A DNA stretch of 64,000 nucleotides from Clostridia bacterium (GTDB lineage: Bacteria; Bacillota; Clostridia; UBA1212), in NCBI GenBank assembly GCA_017444825.1, contig JAFSVU010000013.1, positions 80,417 to 144,416 on the forward strand, given 5' to 3'. A program made the position numbers and the translations under genes. The notes below the pieces were generated by a model that saw only the letters and a list, made by a program, of their open reading frames with translations, had not been told where the DNA came from and did no database searches. Positions 35,609 through 44,353 of the stretch are shown piece after piece. The first letter of the stretch is position 1. Each line of letters starts with the position of its first letter.

Positions 35609-35827
35609 TTAGAAAGTCTTGAATTCAATGAATTTCGCGTCGCCCTGGGAAAGGAATATTTCAACGGATGATGCGGCACCCATGGCCTCGATCCCTTTGT
35701 CGCCCCAGATCGTATATTCGCGGACGCCCTTGAAGTTTACCGTGACGGATCTGGAATTGTCGCGGTTCAGATTTATCACGTAAACCGCTTCGGAGGCGGT
35801 GTCTGTGGCGTAGCCGTTTTTTATTAA
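35609..35827 (-). pseudogene. 3' remnant of a broken coding sequence
   Basis: Reading the minus strand, a frame of about 72 codons (starting near LIKNGYATDTASEAVYVINL and ending AKFIEFKTF) runs from an in-frame stop at 35828-35830 to a stop at 35609-35611. It has a protein-like composition typical of a C-terminal beta-sandwich of a glycosidase. There is no usable start codon before an internal ATG, and no ribosome binding site. The left part of the gene seems to have been deleted, with the break in an AT-rich stretch. It lies upstream of the GH99/GH71-like gene in the same direction. Confidence 0.6.
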
Positions 35828-35860
35828 TTATACTACAAAAAGAAAGTGGCGACAAGGTTA

Positions 35861-35889
35861 TTGCATGGCAACTTTCGGAATGGTATAAT
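35861..35889 (+). promoter_or_regulatory. Promoter of pckA
   Basis: TTGCAT (35861-35866), a 17-base spacer and a perfect TATAAT (35884-35889) lie about 100 bases before pckA. Confidence 0.8.
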
Positions 35890-35990
35890 AAAAAGGTGTT
35901 TACCCAACTAAAGTGCGTTGGCGTGAGCACGGACGTTGCCGATAAAACCAATTAGAACCGGCAGATCCGACTGAAAGGGAGGGAATTGGC

Positions 35991-37769
35991 GTGTATAACA
36001 ACAAATACGTGAATGAATGGGTCGCCCAGATGGCGCTCATGACGCAACCGAAGGAGATCGTCTGGCTTGACGGTTCCGAGGAAGAAAAAGACAGACTTAT
36101 AAAAGAAGCCGTGGCTACAGGTGAGATGATCGAGCTCAACCAGGAAAAACTGCCGGGCTGCTACTATCATAGAACCGCAGAGAACGACGTGGCAAGAGTC
36201 GAACACTGCACATTTATCTGCACAGAGCACAAAGAGGACGCGGGCCCCAGCAACAACTGGATGGAGAAGAGCTATGCCTACGCAAAACTGGGCACGTATT
36301 TCACCGGCTCCATGAAGGGCGAGACGATGTACGTTATTCCGTATATCATGGGCACCCCGGGTTCATCCTTCAGCAAGGTGGGCATCGAGATCACCGACAG
36401 CATTTACGTGGTGCTTAATATGAGGATCATGACCAGGATGGGTAAGATCGCTATGGATCAGCTTGGCGATTCCCCCGAGTACATCAAGGGTCTGCACGCA
36501 AAAGGCGAGGTCGATCCGGAGAGAAGATTTATATGCCAGTTCCCCGAGGACAATGCGATCTGGTCCTACGGTTCAGCTTACGGCGGCAACGTGCTTCTCG
36601 GCAAGAAATGCTTCGCGTTGAGAATCGCAAGCTGGCTCGGAAAGCACGAGGGCTGGATGGCAGAGCACATGCTCATCGTCGGTATTCAGAGCCCCAAGGG
36701 CGACATCAAGTATGTCTGCGCCGCATTCCCCAGCGCCTGCGGCAAGACCAATCTTGCAATGATCATCCCCCCGAAGAAATTCAGGGACATGGGCTACAAA
36801 GTGTTTACTCTTGGCGATGATATCGCATGGCTTAGAATTGGCGAGGACGGAAGGCTTTACGCTGTCAACCCCGAGGCGGGCTTCTTCGGCGTGGCTCCCG
36901 GAACAAGCATGAAATCGAACCCCAACGCGCTCCTGACCTGCAAAGAGGGCACGATATACACCAATGTGGCTATCGACAAGTCCGACAACACCGTATGGTG
37001 GGAAGGCATGGGCACACCGGCTCCCGAGGATGCCATCGACTGGAAGGGCAATGACTGGAAACCGGGAATGACAGACGCGGAAGGAAAGCCCGTTAAGGCC
37101 GCCCATCCGAATTCAAGATTTACCGCTCCCGCAAGGAACTGTCCCTGCATCGCTCCCAACTGGGAGGATCCGAAGGGCGTGCCGATCTCCGCTATCATAT
37201 TCGGCGGCAGGCGCGCAAAGGTGGCTCCGCTGGTTTATCAGTCCTTTGACTGGGCTCACGGCGTTTTCGTTGGCTCTTCAATGGCTTCCGAGACTACGGC
37301 TGCGGCTTCCGGCGCTGTGGGCGTTGTAAGGCGCGACCCGATGGCCATGAAACCCTTCTGCGGCTACAATATGGGCGACTACTTCGCACATTGGCTTGAG
37401 ATGGGCAAGAGCATTCCGAATCCTCCGAAGATCTTCAACGTGAACTGGTTCCGCACCGATGACGAAGGTCACTTCATCTGGCCGGGCTTCGGCGACAACT
37501 TCAGAGTACTTCTCTGGATACTTGCCCGCTGCGAAGGTAAGGCAGACGCCGTAAAGACAGCCGCAGGTTACGAGCCGATCCCCGAGGATATCGACCTTGA
37601 GGAGTCGGGTGTGGACGAGGAGACTTTGAAGGGTCTGCTCAGCCTCGACAAGGCTTCCTGGCAGAAGGAAGTTGAGGAGATCAAGGCACACTATGCTCAG
37701 TTCGACAGGCTTCCGAAAGAACTCAGCGAGGAGCTTAAAAAGCTGGAAGAGCGCGTTGCCGCGATGTGA
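35991..37769 (+). CDS. pckA: Phosphoenolpyruvate carboxykinase (GTP)
   Basis: The 592-residue enzyme interconverts oxaloacetate and PEP with GTP/GDP. The kinase P-loop appears as FPSACGKTNLAM, containing the reactive Cys of the GTP family. The metal/nucleotide region reads YKVFTLGDDIAWLRIGEDG, and the GTP-specific block FNVNWFRTDDEGHFIWPGF is near the C-terminus. In anaerobes it often works in the carboxylating direction. GTG is the likely start, with GGGAGGG seven bases upstream. Its promoter is good and its 5' leader is about 95 bases. Confidence 0.95.
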   Translation: MYNNKYVNEWVAQMALMTQPKEIVWLDGSEEEKDRLIKEAVATGEMIELNQEKLPGCYYHRTAENDVARVEHCTFICTEHKEDAGPSNNWMEKSYAYAKLGTYFTGSMKGETMYVIPYIMGTPGSSFSKVGIEITDSIYVVLNMRIMTRMGKIAMDQLGDSPEYIKGLHAKGEVDPERRFICQFPEDNAIWSYGSAYGGNVLLGKKCFALRIASWLGKHEGWMAEHMLIVGIQSPKGDIKYVCAAFPSACGKTNLAMIIPPKKFRDMGYKVFTLGDDIAWLRIGEDGRLYAVNPEAGFFGVAPGTSMKSNPNALLTCKEGTIYTNVAIDKSDNTVWWEGMGTPAPEDAIDWKGNDWKPGMTDAEGKPVKAAHPNSRFTAPARNCPCIAPNWEDPKGVPISAIIFGGRRAKVAPLVYQSFDWAHGVFVGSSMASETTAAASGAVGVVRRDPMAMKPFCGYNMGDYFAHWLEMGKSIPNPPKIFNVNWFRTDDEGHFIWPGFGDNFRVLLWILARCEGKADAVKTAAGYEPIPEDIDLEESGVDEETLKGLLSLDKASWQKEVEEIKAHYAQFDRLPKELSEELKKLEERVAAM

Positions 37770-37844
37770 TATAACATAACCAATGTACCACGGGCCTCCT
37801 GTAAAACAGGCGGCCCTTAATACCATCTAAGTGAGGGCATAATA

Positions 37845-38717
37845 TTGAAGACTTCGACCGAAATCGATTCCATAGTTCTGAGAACAAGTTGGGACAGATC
37901 CCTTGAGCTTGTGGCGGAGGCGGGCTTTGACTGCTGGGACTTTTCTCTTTTCAGCATGGGCGTATACGACTGGGGCAAGAACGAGAGAGTGCTGAGAGGA
38001 AGTCCCCTGGAAGTGCGGAAAACGGCTCTTCCTTTTGCCGAAAAAATGCGAAAGAAAGGTGAGACTCTCGGTATCCGCTGCAACCAGTCCCACGCACCTT
38101 TTCCGGTGTTCTGCGCTCCCATAAGAGAGCTGCTGCCGCTGGCTCTTGAATGCACTGCCGAGGCGGGAGGCGAGATATGCGTGATTCACCCGGACAATTA
38201 CGCGCCCCCCGAGGAGAACGGGAAAATGTACAGAGAACTTCTCCCTCTCGCAAAGAAACTCGGCGTTAAGATCGCCGCGGAAAACATGTGGAACTGGGAC
38301 GACGAGAAGATCTGCGCGGCGCCGGCGGCCTGTTCCGACGGTCCGTCGTTTAAGGCCCACCTCGACATAGTAGACGATCCGTTCCTTGTGGCGTGCGTTG
38401 ACGTTGGTCATGCCGAAATGAAGGGCGTGGGTACCGACGCGCCGAAAATGATAAGAGAGCTGGGGCCAAGGGTCAAGGCTCTTCACCTTCACGACAATGA
38501 CAAATGGCACGACCTACACCTGCTGCCTTTCAGCCGGGATATCGATTTTGAGGCGGTGGTGAGGGCGCTTAAGGACATTGGTTATGACGGTGTTTTCACG
38601 CTGGAATCCTCTCTCAGGGCGGCGATGGAGGACATTGGTTCTTCGGACGCGGCAGAGGGTGTGAAGGCGATGTTCAGGGCCACCAGAAGGCTTGCGGACA
38701 TGTTTGAGGCCTTGTAA
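37845..38717 (+). CDS. Sugar phosphate isomerase/epimerase (TIM barrel)
   Basis: The 290-residue protein is the third xylose isomerase-like barrel in the window. It shows CVIHPDNYAP, KIAAENMWNW (Glu ligand), CVDVGHAEM (Asp/His ligands), ALHLHDND and FTLESSLRAAM (Glu ligand). This layout is typical of the AP endonuclease 2-like isomerase family. TTG is the likely start, with GAGGG nine bases upstream. It follows pckA after 75 bases, across a GGGCC/GGCCC hairpin lacking a T tract. The substrate is unknown. Confidence 0.8.
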   Translation: MKTSTEIDSIVLRTSWDRSLELVAEAGFDCWDFSLFSMGVYDWGKNERVLRGSPLEVRKTALPFAEKMRKKGETLGIRCNQSHAPFPVFCAPIRELLPLALECTAEAGGEICVIHPDNYAPPEENGKMYRELLPLAKKLGVKIAAENMWNWDDEKICAAPAACSDGPSFKAHLDIVDDPFLVACVDVGHAEMKGVGTDAPKMIRELGPRVKALHLHDNDKWHDLHLLPFSRDIDFEAVVRALKDIGYDGVFTLESSLRAAMEDIGSSDAAEGVKAMFRATRRLADMFEAL

Positions 38718-38753
38718 AACGCTTCGGAGATCCTGCCGCTGACTAAATTCAAG

Positions 38754-38782
38754 TTTACAACGGAGGCGGGATTTGCTAAAAT
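38754..38782 (+). promoter_or_regulatory. Promoter of mscL
   Basis: TTTACA (38754-38759), a 17-base spacer and TAAAAT (38777-38782). Confidence 0.65.
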
Positions 38783-38864
38783 TAAGAAAGATCAAACGGC
38801 GGGGCTGTCATAGTTTTTGAGTCTGCTCCGCGTTATTTCATTAGAAAAAAGGGGACAGATAATT

Positions 38865-39416
38865 ATGAGCAAGAAAAACGGTAAAAAATCATTTGCCACA
38901 GAATTTAAAGAGTTCGTGATGAGAGGAAACGTCATGGATATGGCCATCGGCGTCATCATCGGCGGCGCTTTCACAGCGATCGTAAATTCTCTCGTAGGGG
39001 ACATATTGACGCCTATCCTCGGACTTTTCACGAAGGGCATCAACTTCTCCCAGCTGATCATTCCCCTCGGAGACACTTCGGGCATTCAAGGTGAGATCAC
39101 TCCCGACGCTCTCAACGAGGCAAACATCGGATATATAGCTTACGGTAAATTCATTCAGGCCATCATCACCTTCATAGTGATAGCGCTGGTGGTGTTCCTG
39201 ATCATCAAGATAATCAAGGCTGTCGACTTTAAGGCAAAGAAAGCCGCCGCAGCCGCCGAAGCGGAAGCTGCCGCAAAGAAGGCCGAAGAGGAGAGACTGG
39301 CCGCGGAAGCCGCAGAAGCCGCAAAAGCTCTTATCAAGATCTGCCCGTTCTGCTTATCCGAGATCAACGTTAAAGCTACACGCTGCCCGCACTGCACGTC
39401 GCAGCTGGGAGAATAA
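38865..39416 (+). CDS. mscL: Large-conductance mechanosensitive channel with C-terminal zinc ribbon
   Basis: The 183-residue protein has the MscL N-terminus (FKEFVMRGNVMDMAIGVIIGGAF) forming the pore helix and a second helix (IQAIITFIVIALVVFLIIK), separated by the outer loop. It opens on membrane stretch to release solutes. A helical Ala/Glu linker follows, ending in an added zinc-ribbon-like module CPFCLSEINVKATRCPHC with two CxxC pairs. That tail, also known from some clostridial MscL proteins, makes it longer than the usual 130-150 residues. The ATG at 38865 is preceded by AAGGGG. Confidence 0.92.
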   Translation: MSKKNGKKSFATEFKEFVMRGNVMDMAIGVIIGGAFTAIVNSLVGDILTPILGLFTKGINFSQLIIPLGDTSGIQGEITPDALNEANIGYIAYGKFIQAIITFIVIALVVFLIIKIIKAVDFKAKKAAAAAEAEAAAKKAEEERLAAEAAEAAKALIKICPFCLSEINVKATRCPHCTSQLGE

Positions 39417-39466
39417 AGGATCATCCTCCCGCAGCAGCGGAATGTATTGCAAGATTATGTCAAAGG

Positions 39467-39490
39467 ACCGGGCGCAAGCCCGGTTTTTTG
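39467..39490 (+). terminator. Terminator of mscL
   Basis: CCGGGC, a GCAA tetraloop, GCCCGG and six Ts: a textbook intrinsic terminator. Confidence 0.92.
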
Positions 39491-39651
39491 GACGGACCGG
39501 GGCCCGGTTTCCCGACAAAGCAGGGCCCGGGTTTTAGCTTTTCAACTTTTTTAGTTTTTTTTAATGCTGGGGTTATAATATTATACTATCCGTTTTACGG
39601 ACATTATCAATAGATGAATTGGTTTATCCGATCTTGAAAGAAGGAGACGCT

Positions 39652-41361
39652 ATGATTGAAGAGAATAAAAGAATCAGATTTTGTATCAACTGCGGAAGCC
39701 CGCTGGGAGAGAACGCAAAGTTCTGTGTCAACTGCGGCTGGAAGGTACAGCTTCCCGAAATAAATACTCCTGAGCCGGAAACGAAGCCCGCCCAAGAACC
39801 CGTTGTACCGGCTGAACCCGTTGTAAACGTAGAGGAAGAGCCGAAAGCCCCCGTAACAGAGCCTGCAGCTCCCGCTCCGGAGCAGGTACCGCCCGCAGCT
39901 CCTTCTCAGGAAGCGCCAAGGGAAAAGGTCAATGCAGGCGCCGGATACTACGGAGTCCCGGTGAACAACACGACAGGCTACGGAAATTCCTTTGAACAGG
40001 AACTCAGAAACTACAACAACGTGACCGACAGGTACAGGGACAGAGATTACAGACCTGTAAATCCGAATGCGCAGAAGACTGCAGAGGCTCCGAAAAAGAG
40101 GATGCCGGGCTGGGCGATCGCTTTGATCATAGTCGGCGCGGTGATCGCGGTCGTGATAGTGATCAGCATCATTGCCAATTTCTTCCTCGGCGCTCTGAGA
40201 GACCTGGGAAAGAATATCGGAAAATATCTGCCCGATCTGAACTATTCCACGGAAGCTCCGGCGGCCACTGCAAAGCCCGGTGATGACGTAAAGGTAGGCG
40301 ACGAGACCGTACCCTCCGGCAGCAACGTGACCATCAACATAACCGGCGATTCGGAGTCTCTTGCCGCTGCGGTATACGCGAAGGCTTCGGACTCGGTGGT
40401 GGGCATATCCATCCTCACAACGTCATCCACCAACCCCTGGGCGGATACCACATATACCGTGGTAGGCCAGGGCTCCGGCGTTGTTTTCAAGTCCGACGGA
40501 TACATAATAACAAACTGCCACGTGGTCTCCGGCACCCTTGACAAGGACAACAAGCCCCTCGGGAACTACCAGATCAGGGTGTACGTGGATACTTCCCTGT
40601 CGACATATTTCGAAGCTGAGATCGTGGGTGTCGACTACACGTCAGACCTTGCGGTCCTTAAGATCAACGCCAAGGGCCTGAAAGCGATTGAATTTGCATC
40701 CTCAAGCGAGGTGGCCATTGGCGATCAGGTGTTCTTGATCGGCTGCCCCGGCGGGATCGAGTTCATGCGTTCCATCACCAGCGGTATCGTAGGCGGACTG
40801 AACAAAAACTTCCTCACCAGCGACGGATATGCATATGACCTTATTCAGTCCGATGCGGCCATCAACCCCGGGACCAGCGGCGGCGCGATGCTGAACAGCA
40901 AGGGACAGCTCATCGGCATCTGCGAGATGAAGATCGTCGACACAGGCTACGAGGGCATGGGCTTTGCCATCTCATCCGATACTGTTAAACAGATCTGCGA
41001 TGCTCTCATGAAAGACGGTAAAGTCACAAGGCCGGCAGTCGGCATCACCGTGAACACAACCTACGACGTGACGTCGGCAAGCGACGCCGGACTTCCCGCG
41101 GGAGCCTGGATCGAAGAAGTGGAAAAGGATTCCCCCGCATGGAAAGCCGGACTGAGATCGGGCATGATCATTACCGAGTTCAACGGCAATGCAGTCTACA
41201 ATTTTGTATCCCTCCGCGCTGAGATAATGAAGTGCGAGATCGGCGAAGAGGTGGAGATCAAGGCCTACGTGTTCGACTCAAGCGACAAGGCAAACGGACA
41301 GTACAAGACCTTCAAGGTAACGCTTCAGAGCCTTGAGGACGAGCACAGAGATTTTAACTGA
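39652..41361 (+). CDS. HtrA/DegP-like membrane serine protease with N-terminal zinc ribbon
   Basis: The 569-residue protein starts with a zinc ribbon (RFCINCGSPLGENAKFCVNC), then a Pro/Glu/Ala-rich linker. A membrane helix (GWAIALIIVGAVIAVVIVIS) lies near residue 155. The trypsin-like domain outside has His in ITNCHVVSG, Asp in YTSDLAVLKI and Ser in NPGTSGGAML, where the usual GNSGG reads GTSGG. A PDZ domain (SPAWKAGLRSGMIITEFNG) ends it. It would degrade or refold damaged envelope proteins. AAGGAG lies six bases before the ATG. The cytoplasmic ribbon may sense zinc, redox or a partner. Confidence 0.9.
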   Translation: MIEENKRIRFCINCGSPLGENAKFCVNCGWKVQLPEINTPEPETKPAQEPVVPAEPVVNVEEEPKAPVTEPAAPAPEQVPPAAPSQEAPREKVNAGAGYYGVPVNNTTGYGNSFEQELRNYNNVTDRYRDRDYRPVNPNAQKTAEAPKKRMPGWAIALIIVGAVIAVVIVISIIANFFLGALRDLGKNIGKYLPDLNYSTEAPAATAKPGDDVKVGDETVPSGSNVTINITGDSESLAAAVYAKASDSVVGISILTTSSTNPWADTTYTVVGQGSGVVFKSDGYIITNCHVVSGTLDKDNKPLGNYQIRVYVDTSLSTYFEAEIVGVDYTSDLAVLKINAKGLKAIEFASSSEVAIGDQVFLIGCPGGIEFMRSITSGIVGGLNKNFLTSDGYAYDLIQSDAAINPGTSGGAMLNSKGQLIGICEMKIVDTGYEGMGFAISSDTVKQICDALMKDGKVTRPAVGITVNTTYDVTSASDAGLPAGAWIEEVEKDSPAWKAGLRSGMIITEFNGNAVYNFVSLRAEIMKCEIGEEVEIKAYVFDSSDKANGQYKTFKVTLQSLEDEHRDFN

Positions 41362-41390
41362 TCTGAAGCGGTTTTGAATTGAATTAAAAC

Positions 41391-41420
41391 AAAGGCCCCG
41401 GACGGTTCCGGGGTTTTTTG
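41391..41420 (+). terminator. Terminator of the HtrA gene
   Basis: CCCCGGACGGTTCCGGGG forms a short stem, followed by TTTTTTG. Confidence 0.9.
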
Positions 41421-41421
41421 T

Positions 41422-41450
41422 TTGACTTCACAAAGATGATGTGATAGAAT
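41422..41450 (+). promoter_or_regulatory. Promoter of rny
   Basis: TTGACT (41422-41427), a 17-base spacer and TAGAAT (41445-41450), about 100 bases before rny. Confidence 0.8.
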
Positions 41451-41551
41451 GAGACCGATTTTAGGATCACACTGAGTGCCGTAAAAACCCGCGGCATTCA
41501 CACAATATACGACTTTAAAATCAAATAAATACTGAGAGGAGAAAAAGTTTT

Positions 41552-43204
41552 ATGGAGAAACTTGTAATCTCCTTGATTTCCGTGTTTGCAGGCCTTGCCG
41601 TCGGATTGATCATTTTATTGATCTATGCTAAGGTAAGATCCCGCAAGAATGCAGAATTGGTTAAGGACGCCTCCGAAAAAGCCCGCAATGAAGGCTATGA
41701 CGAAGGTGTAATTGACGGATACGAAAAGAGAAAACTCGAAGCCGAAGCGGCCATAAACACCGCCGAGGAGGAGAGCCTGAGAATTGTACAAGCCGCCGTC
41801 AGAGAGGGCGAAGTTAAAAAACGCGAATATGTTCTTCAGGCCAAGGATGAGATAAGACAACTACGTTCACTTTTTGAAAAGGAAGTCAGGGAAAATCAAC
41901 AGGAGGCGCAGCGCAAAGAGCAGCGTCTGACAGCTAAGGAAGAGACCCTCGATAAGAAACTCGATGCATTGGAGCAGAGAGAAGCTGCCGTCAGGGTAAA
42001 AGAGACCGAAGCAAACGATAAGATAGCCGAAGCAGAGACTTTTTACGCAAAACAGCGGGAAGCTCTTGAAAAAATATCCGGCCTTTCCTCGGAGCAGGCG
42101 AGAGAGATCCTTATGCAGCAGCTCGATACGGAGCTTGTCCATGATAAAGCTGCACGGATCCGTGAATACGAAGCCGATCTTGCCGATGAAAAGAAGGAAA
42201 TGGCCCGCGAGATCATCGCGACCGCAGTACAGCAGTGCGCTGCGGATTATGTGTCCGATATAACTGTCACAGTCGTTCCGATCCCCAATGAAGAGATGAA
42301 GGGAAGGATCATAGGCCGTTCCGGAAGAAACATTAATGCGATAGAGACAGCTACGGGTGTGGATCTTGTGATCGACGATACACCTGAGGCAGTTATTCTT
42401 TCCAGCTTTAACCCGGTGAGGCGTGAGGTCGCAAGGATAGCGCTCGAGAAGCTCATTGCCGACGGACGTATCCACCCCGCAAAGATCGAGGAGACTGTTG
42501 AAAAAGCCCGCAAGGAGCTGGATGCCACCATAAAGAGAGAGGGCGAGAACGCCACCTTTGAAGCGGGTGTTTTCGGACTCAATCCGGAGATCATCAAACT
42601 CCTGGGAAGACTTAAGTACAGAACGAGCTACACCCAGAGCGTGCTCATCCATTCCATTGAAGTGTCGAAGCTTTCCGGTATCATGGCCGCCGAGCTGGGC
42701 GTGGACGTGGATCTGGCAAAACGGGCGGGTCTTCTTCACGATATAGGAAAGGCCGTTGATTTCGAGAACGAGGGCACCCATATCGACCTCGGAGCAGAGA
42801 TCGCCAGGAAGTACAAAGAAAACGACGTTGTCATAAACGCCATCATGTCTCACCACGGCGACGTGGAGCCCACTTCGGTCATTTCGGTGATCGTAGCTGC
42901 GGCGGATGCCATTTCAGCCGCAAGGCCCGGCGCGAGAAACGAGCCTCTTGAGTCCTACCTGAAGAGGATCGAAAAGCTTGAGACGATCTGTAACTCCTTC
43001 AGCGGCGTAGACGCCTCCAAGACCTTTGCGATCCAGGCGGGCCGTGAAGTAAGAGTAATGGTCAAGCCCGAAGAGATCAGCGACGACGAGATGACGATCC
43101 TTTCAAGAGACATAGCGAAGAGGATCGAATCCGAAATGCAGTATCCCGGCCAGATCAAGGTCACTGTCATCAGAGAGACGAGAACGTCGGATACCGCAAA
43201 ATAA
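41552..43204 (+). CDS. rny: Ribonuclease Y
   Basis: The 550-residue membrane-bound endoribonuclease initiates mRNA decay. It has an N-terminal membrane helix ([19 protein letters not shown]) and a long coiled coil (residues 35-190). A KH domain follows ([24 protein letters not shown]), then the HD domain with [18 protein letters not shown] and AIMSHHGD. This domain order and the length are those of B. subtilis RNase Y. GAGAGGAG lies about ten bases before the ATG. It has its own promoter. Confidence 0.96.
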   Translation: MEKLVISLISVFAGLAVGLIILLIYAKVRSRKNAELVKDASEKARNEGYDEGVIDGYEKRKLEAEAAINTAEEESLRIVQAAVREGEVKKREYVLQAKDEIRQLRSLFEKEVRENQQEAQRKEQRLTAKEETLDKKLDALEQREAAVRVKETEANDKIAEAETFYAKQREALEKISGLSSEQAREILMQQLDTELVHDKAARIREYEADLADEKKEMAREIIATAVQQCAADYVSDITVTVVPIPNEEMKGRIIGRSGRNINAIETATGVDLVIDDTPEAVILSSFNPVRREVARIALEKLIADGRIHPAKIEETVEKARKELDATIKREGENATFEAGVFGLNPEIIKLLGRLKYRTSYTQSVLIHSIEVSKLSGIMAAELGVDVDLAKRAGLLHDIGKAVDFENEGTHIDLGAEIARKYKENDVVINAIMSHHGDVEPTSVISVIVAAADAISAARPGARNEPLESYLKRIEKLETICNSFSGVDASKTFAIQAGREVRVMVKPEEISDDEMTILSRDIAKRIESEMQYPGQIKVTVIRETRTSDTAK

Positions 43205-43228
43205 AGAAGCGCAGCAGTGCTTTTTGGA

Positions 43229-43267
43229 CGAAACGCTGGTTAAACTGTTGTTATCCAGCGTTTCACT
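43229..43267 (+). terminator. Hairpin after rny
   Basis: GAAACGCTGG pairs with CCAGCGTTTC across 19 bases with no T tract, so it may be an mRNA 3' stabiliser rather than a terminator. Confidence 0.5.
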
Positions 43268-43281
43268 GTAAATGAAGGGCG

Positions 43282-43746
43282 ATGTCATTGGTTAGTGAAC
43301 ACAAAAAGATAATAGTCCAGAACAGAAACGCCTACCACGAGTACTTTATCGAGGACAAGATCGAGTGCGGCATCGAGTTATACGGCACCGAGGTCAAGTC
43401 CATAAGGCAGGGCAACGTGAATCTGAAGCAGGCATATGCGGTCATTGACGGCGGTGAATGCTTCATTTGCGGCATGCACGTAAGCCCATACGAGCACGGG
43501 AACATATTCAACAGGGACCCGCTGAGAAAGAAAAGGCTTCTTCTGCATAAAAAGGAGATATTGAAGCTTTTCCAGCAGGTGAAGCAGCAGGGAATGACGC
43601 TGGTTCCCCTGGAGGTGTATTTTTCGAAGGGCCGTGTTAAGGTGCTTCTGGGACTCGGAAAGGGCAAGAAGCTTTTCGACAAGCGCGATCAGGCTGCGGA
43701 GCGGGATGCGAAGAGAGAGATCGACAGACAGTTGAAACAGAACTGA
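43282..43746 (+). CDS. smpB: SsrA-binding protein SmpB
   Basis: The 154-residue protein brings tmRNA to stalled ribosomes for trans-translation. Family blocks present include FIEDKIECGIELYGTEVKSI, the MHVSPYEHGN loop and KGKKLFDKRDQAAERDAKRE near the C-terminus. Its length is normal. A GAAGGG ribosome binding site lies six bases before the ATG. No tmRNA gene is visible nearby. It is followed by a membrane protein gene after 19 bases. Confidence 0.96.
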   Translation: MSLVSEHKKIIVQNRNAYHEYFIEDKIECGIELYGTEVKSIRQGNVNLKQAYAVIDGGECFICGMHVSPYEHGNIFNRDPLRKKRLLLHKKEILKLFQQVKQQGMTLVPLEVYFSKGRVKVLLGLGKGKKLFDKRDQAAERDAKREIDRQLKQN

Positions 43747-43765
43747 TTTAGTGAGGGTTACCGTA

Positions 43766-44353
43766 ATGAGTGACTGGACGAAAGAAACGATCAAAAATCA
43801 CGCGAAGGGATTGGCGAGAATCAGTCTTATACATATGCTTGCCGTTGCTTTGGGATGGGCAGCCTATCCGCTGATACTCCTCATCCTTGCGCGGTATATG
43901 ACTGTGGACCTGCCGGTGGCCATTTATTCGGTGGTGGCATCCCTTGTTTACGCGGCCATGCTCATTTCCCAGGGCAACGAGTACGGGATAATGGACTCAA
44001 AACCCTACAACTGGGCGAGGTACAAAGCCAAAGGGTTCGTCCTTGGTGCTGCGGTGGGGGTCATCGTTTTTCTGGCGGAGCTCATACTTATCGCGATCGC
44101 GGAGAGACATTTTGTGATAGCCCATCCGAATTTTGACATCGCCAATATCAACAGCTACATAAGGATGCTCCTATACATCCCATTCTTCTGGTTCTACAAG
44201 CTGGTATGGGCGGGGGAGGAGATAATACCCAGGGTCACTGTGCTCTCGGCGCTTTTCCCTGTGGGCTTTATTTCACTGTTTACGGGCATTGGTTATTTGT
44301 TCGGAACGGCAGGCGTGGTGGTCGATTTCAGACCGAAAAAGAGGAAAAAATGA
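43766..44353 (+). CDS. Integral membrane protein of unknown family
   Basis: The 195-residue protein has about five hydrophobic helices (for example MLAVALGWAAYPLILLILA, VLGAAVGVIVFLAELILIAIA and LLYIPFFWFYKLVW) and a basic C-terminal end (RPKKRKK). I recognise no family. ATG 43766 is preceded by GAGGG. Its stop overlaps the next start (ATGA at 44350-44353), so the two are translationally coupled. Confidence 0.6.
   Translation: MSDWTKETIKNHAKGLARISLIHMLAVALGWAAYPLILLILARYMTVDLPVAIYSVVASLVYAAMLISQGNEYGIMDSKPYNWARYKAKGFVLGAAVGVIVFLAELILIAIAERHFVIAHPNFDIANINSYIRMLLYIPFFWFYKLVWAGEEIIPRVTVLSALFPVGFISLFTGIGYLFGTAGVVVDFRPKKRKK

Noticed and set aside
37800..37825. GGGCC/GGCCC hairpin after pckA as a terminator
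   Set aside because: No T tract follows and the next gene starts 20 bases later, so it is more likely a processing or pause structure.
43205..43281. tmRNA (ssrA) next to smpB
   Set aside because: The hairpin here is only a short GAAACGCTGG stem; no tRNA-like ends or tag frame are visible.
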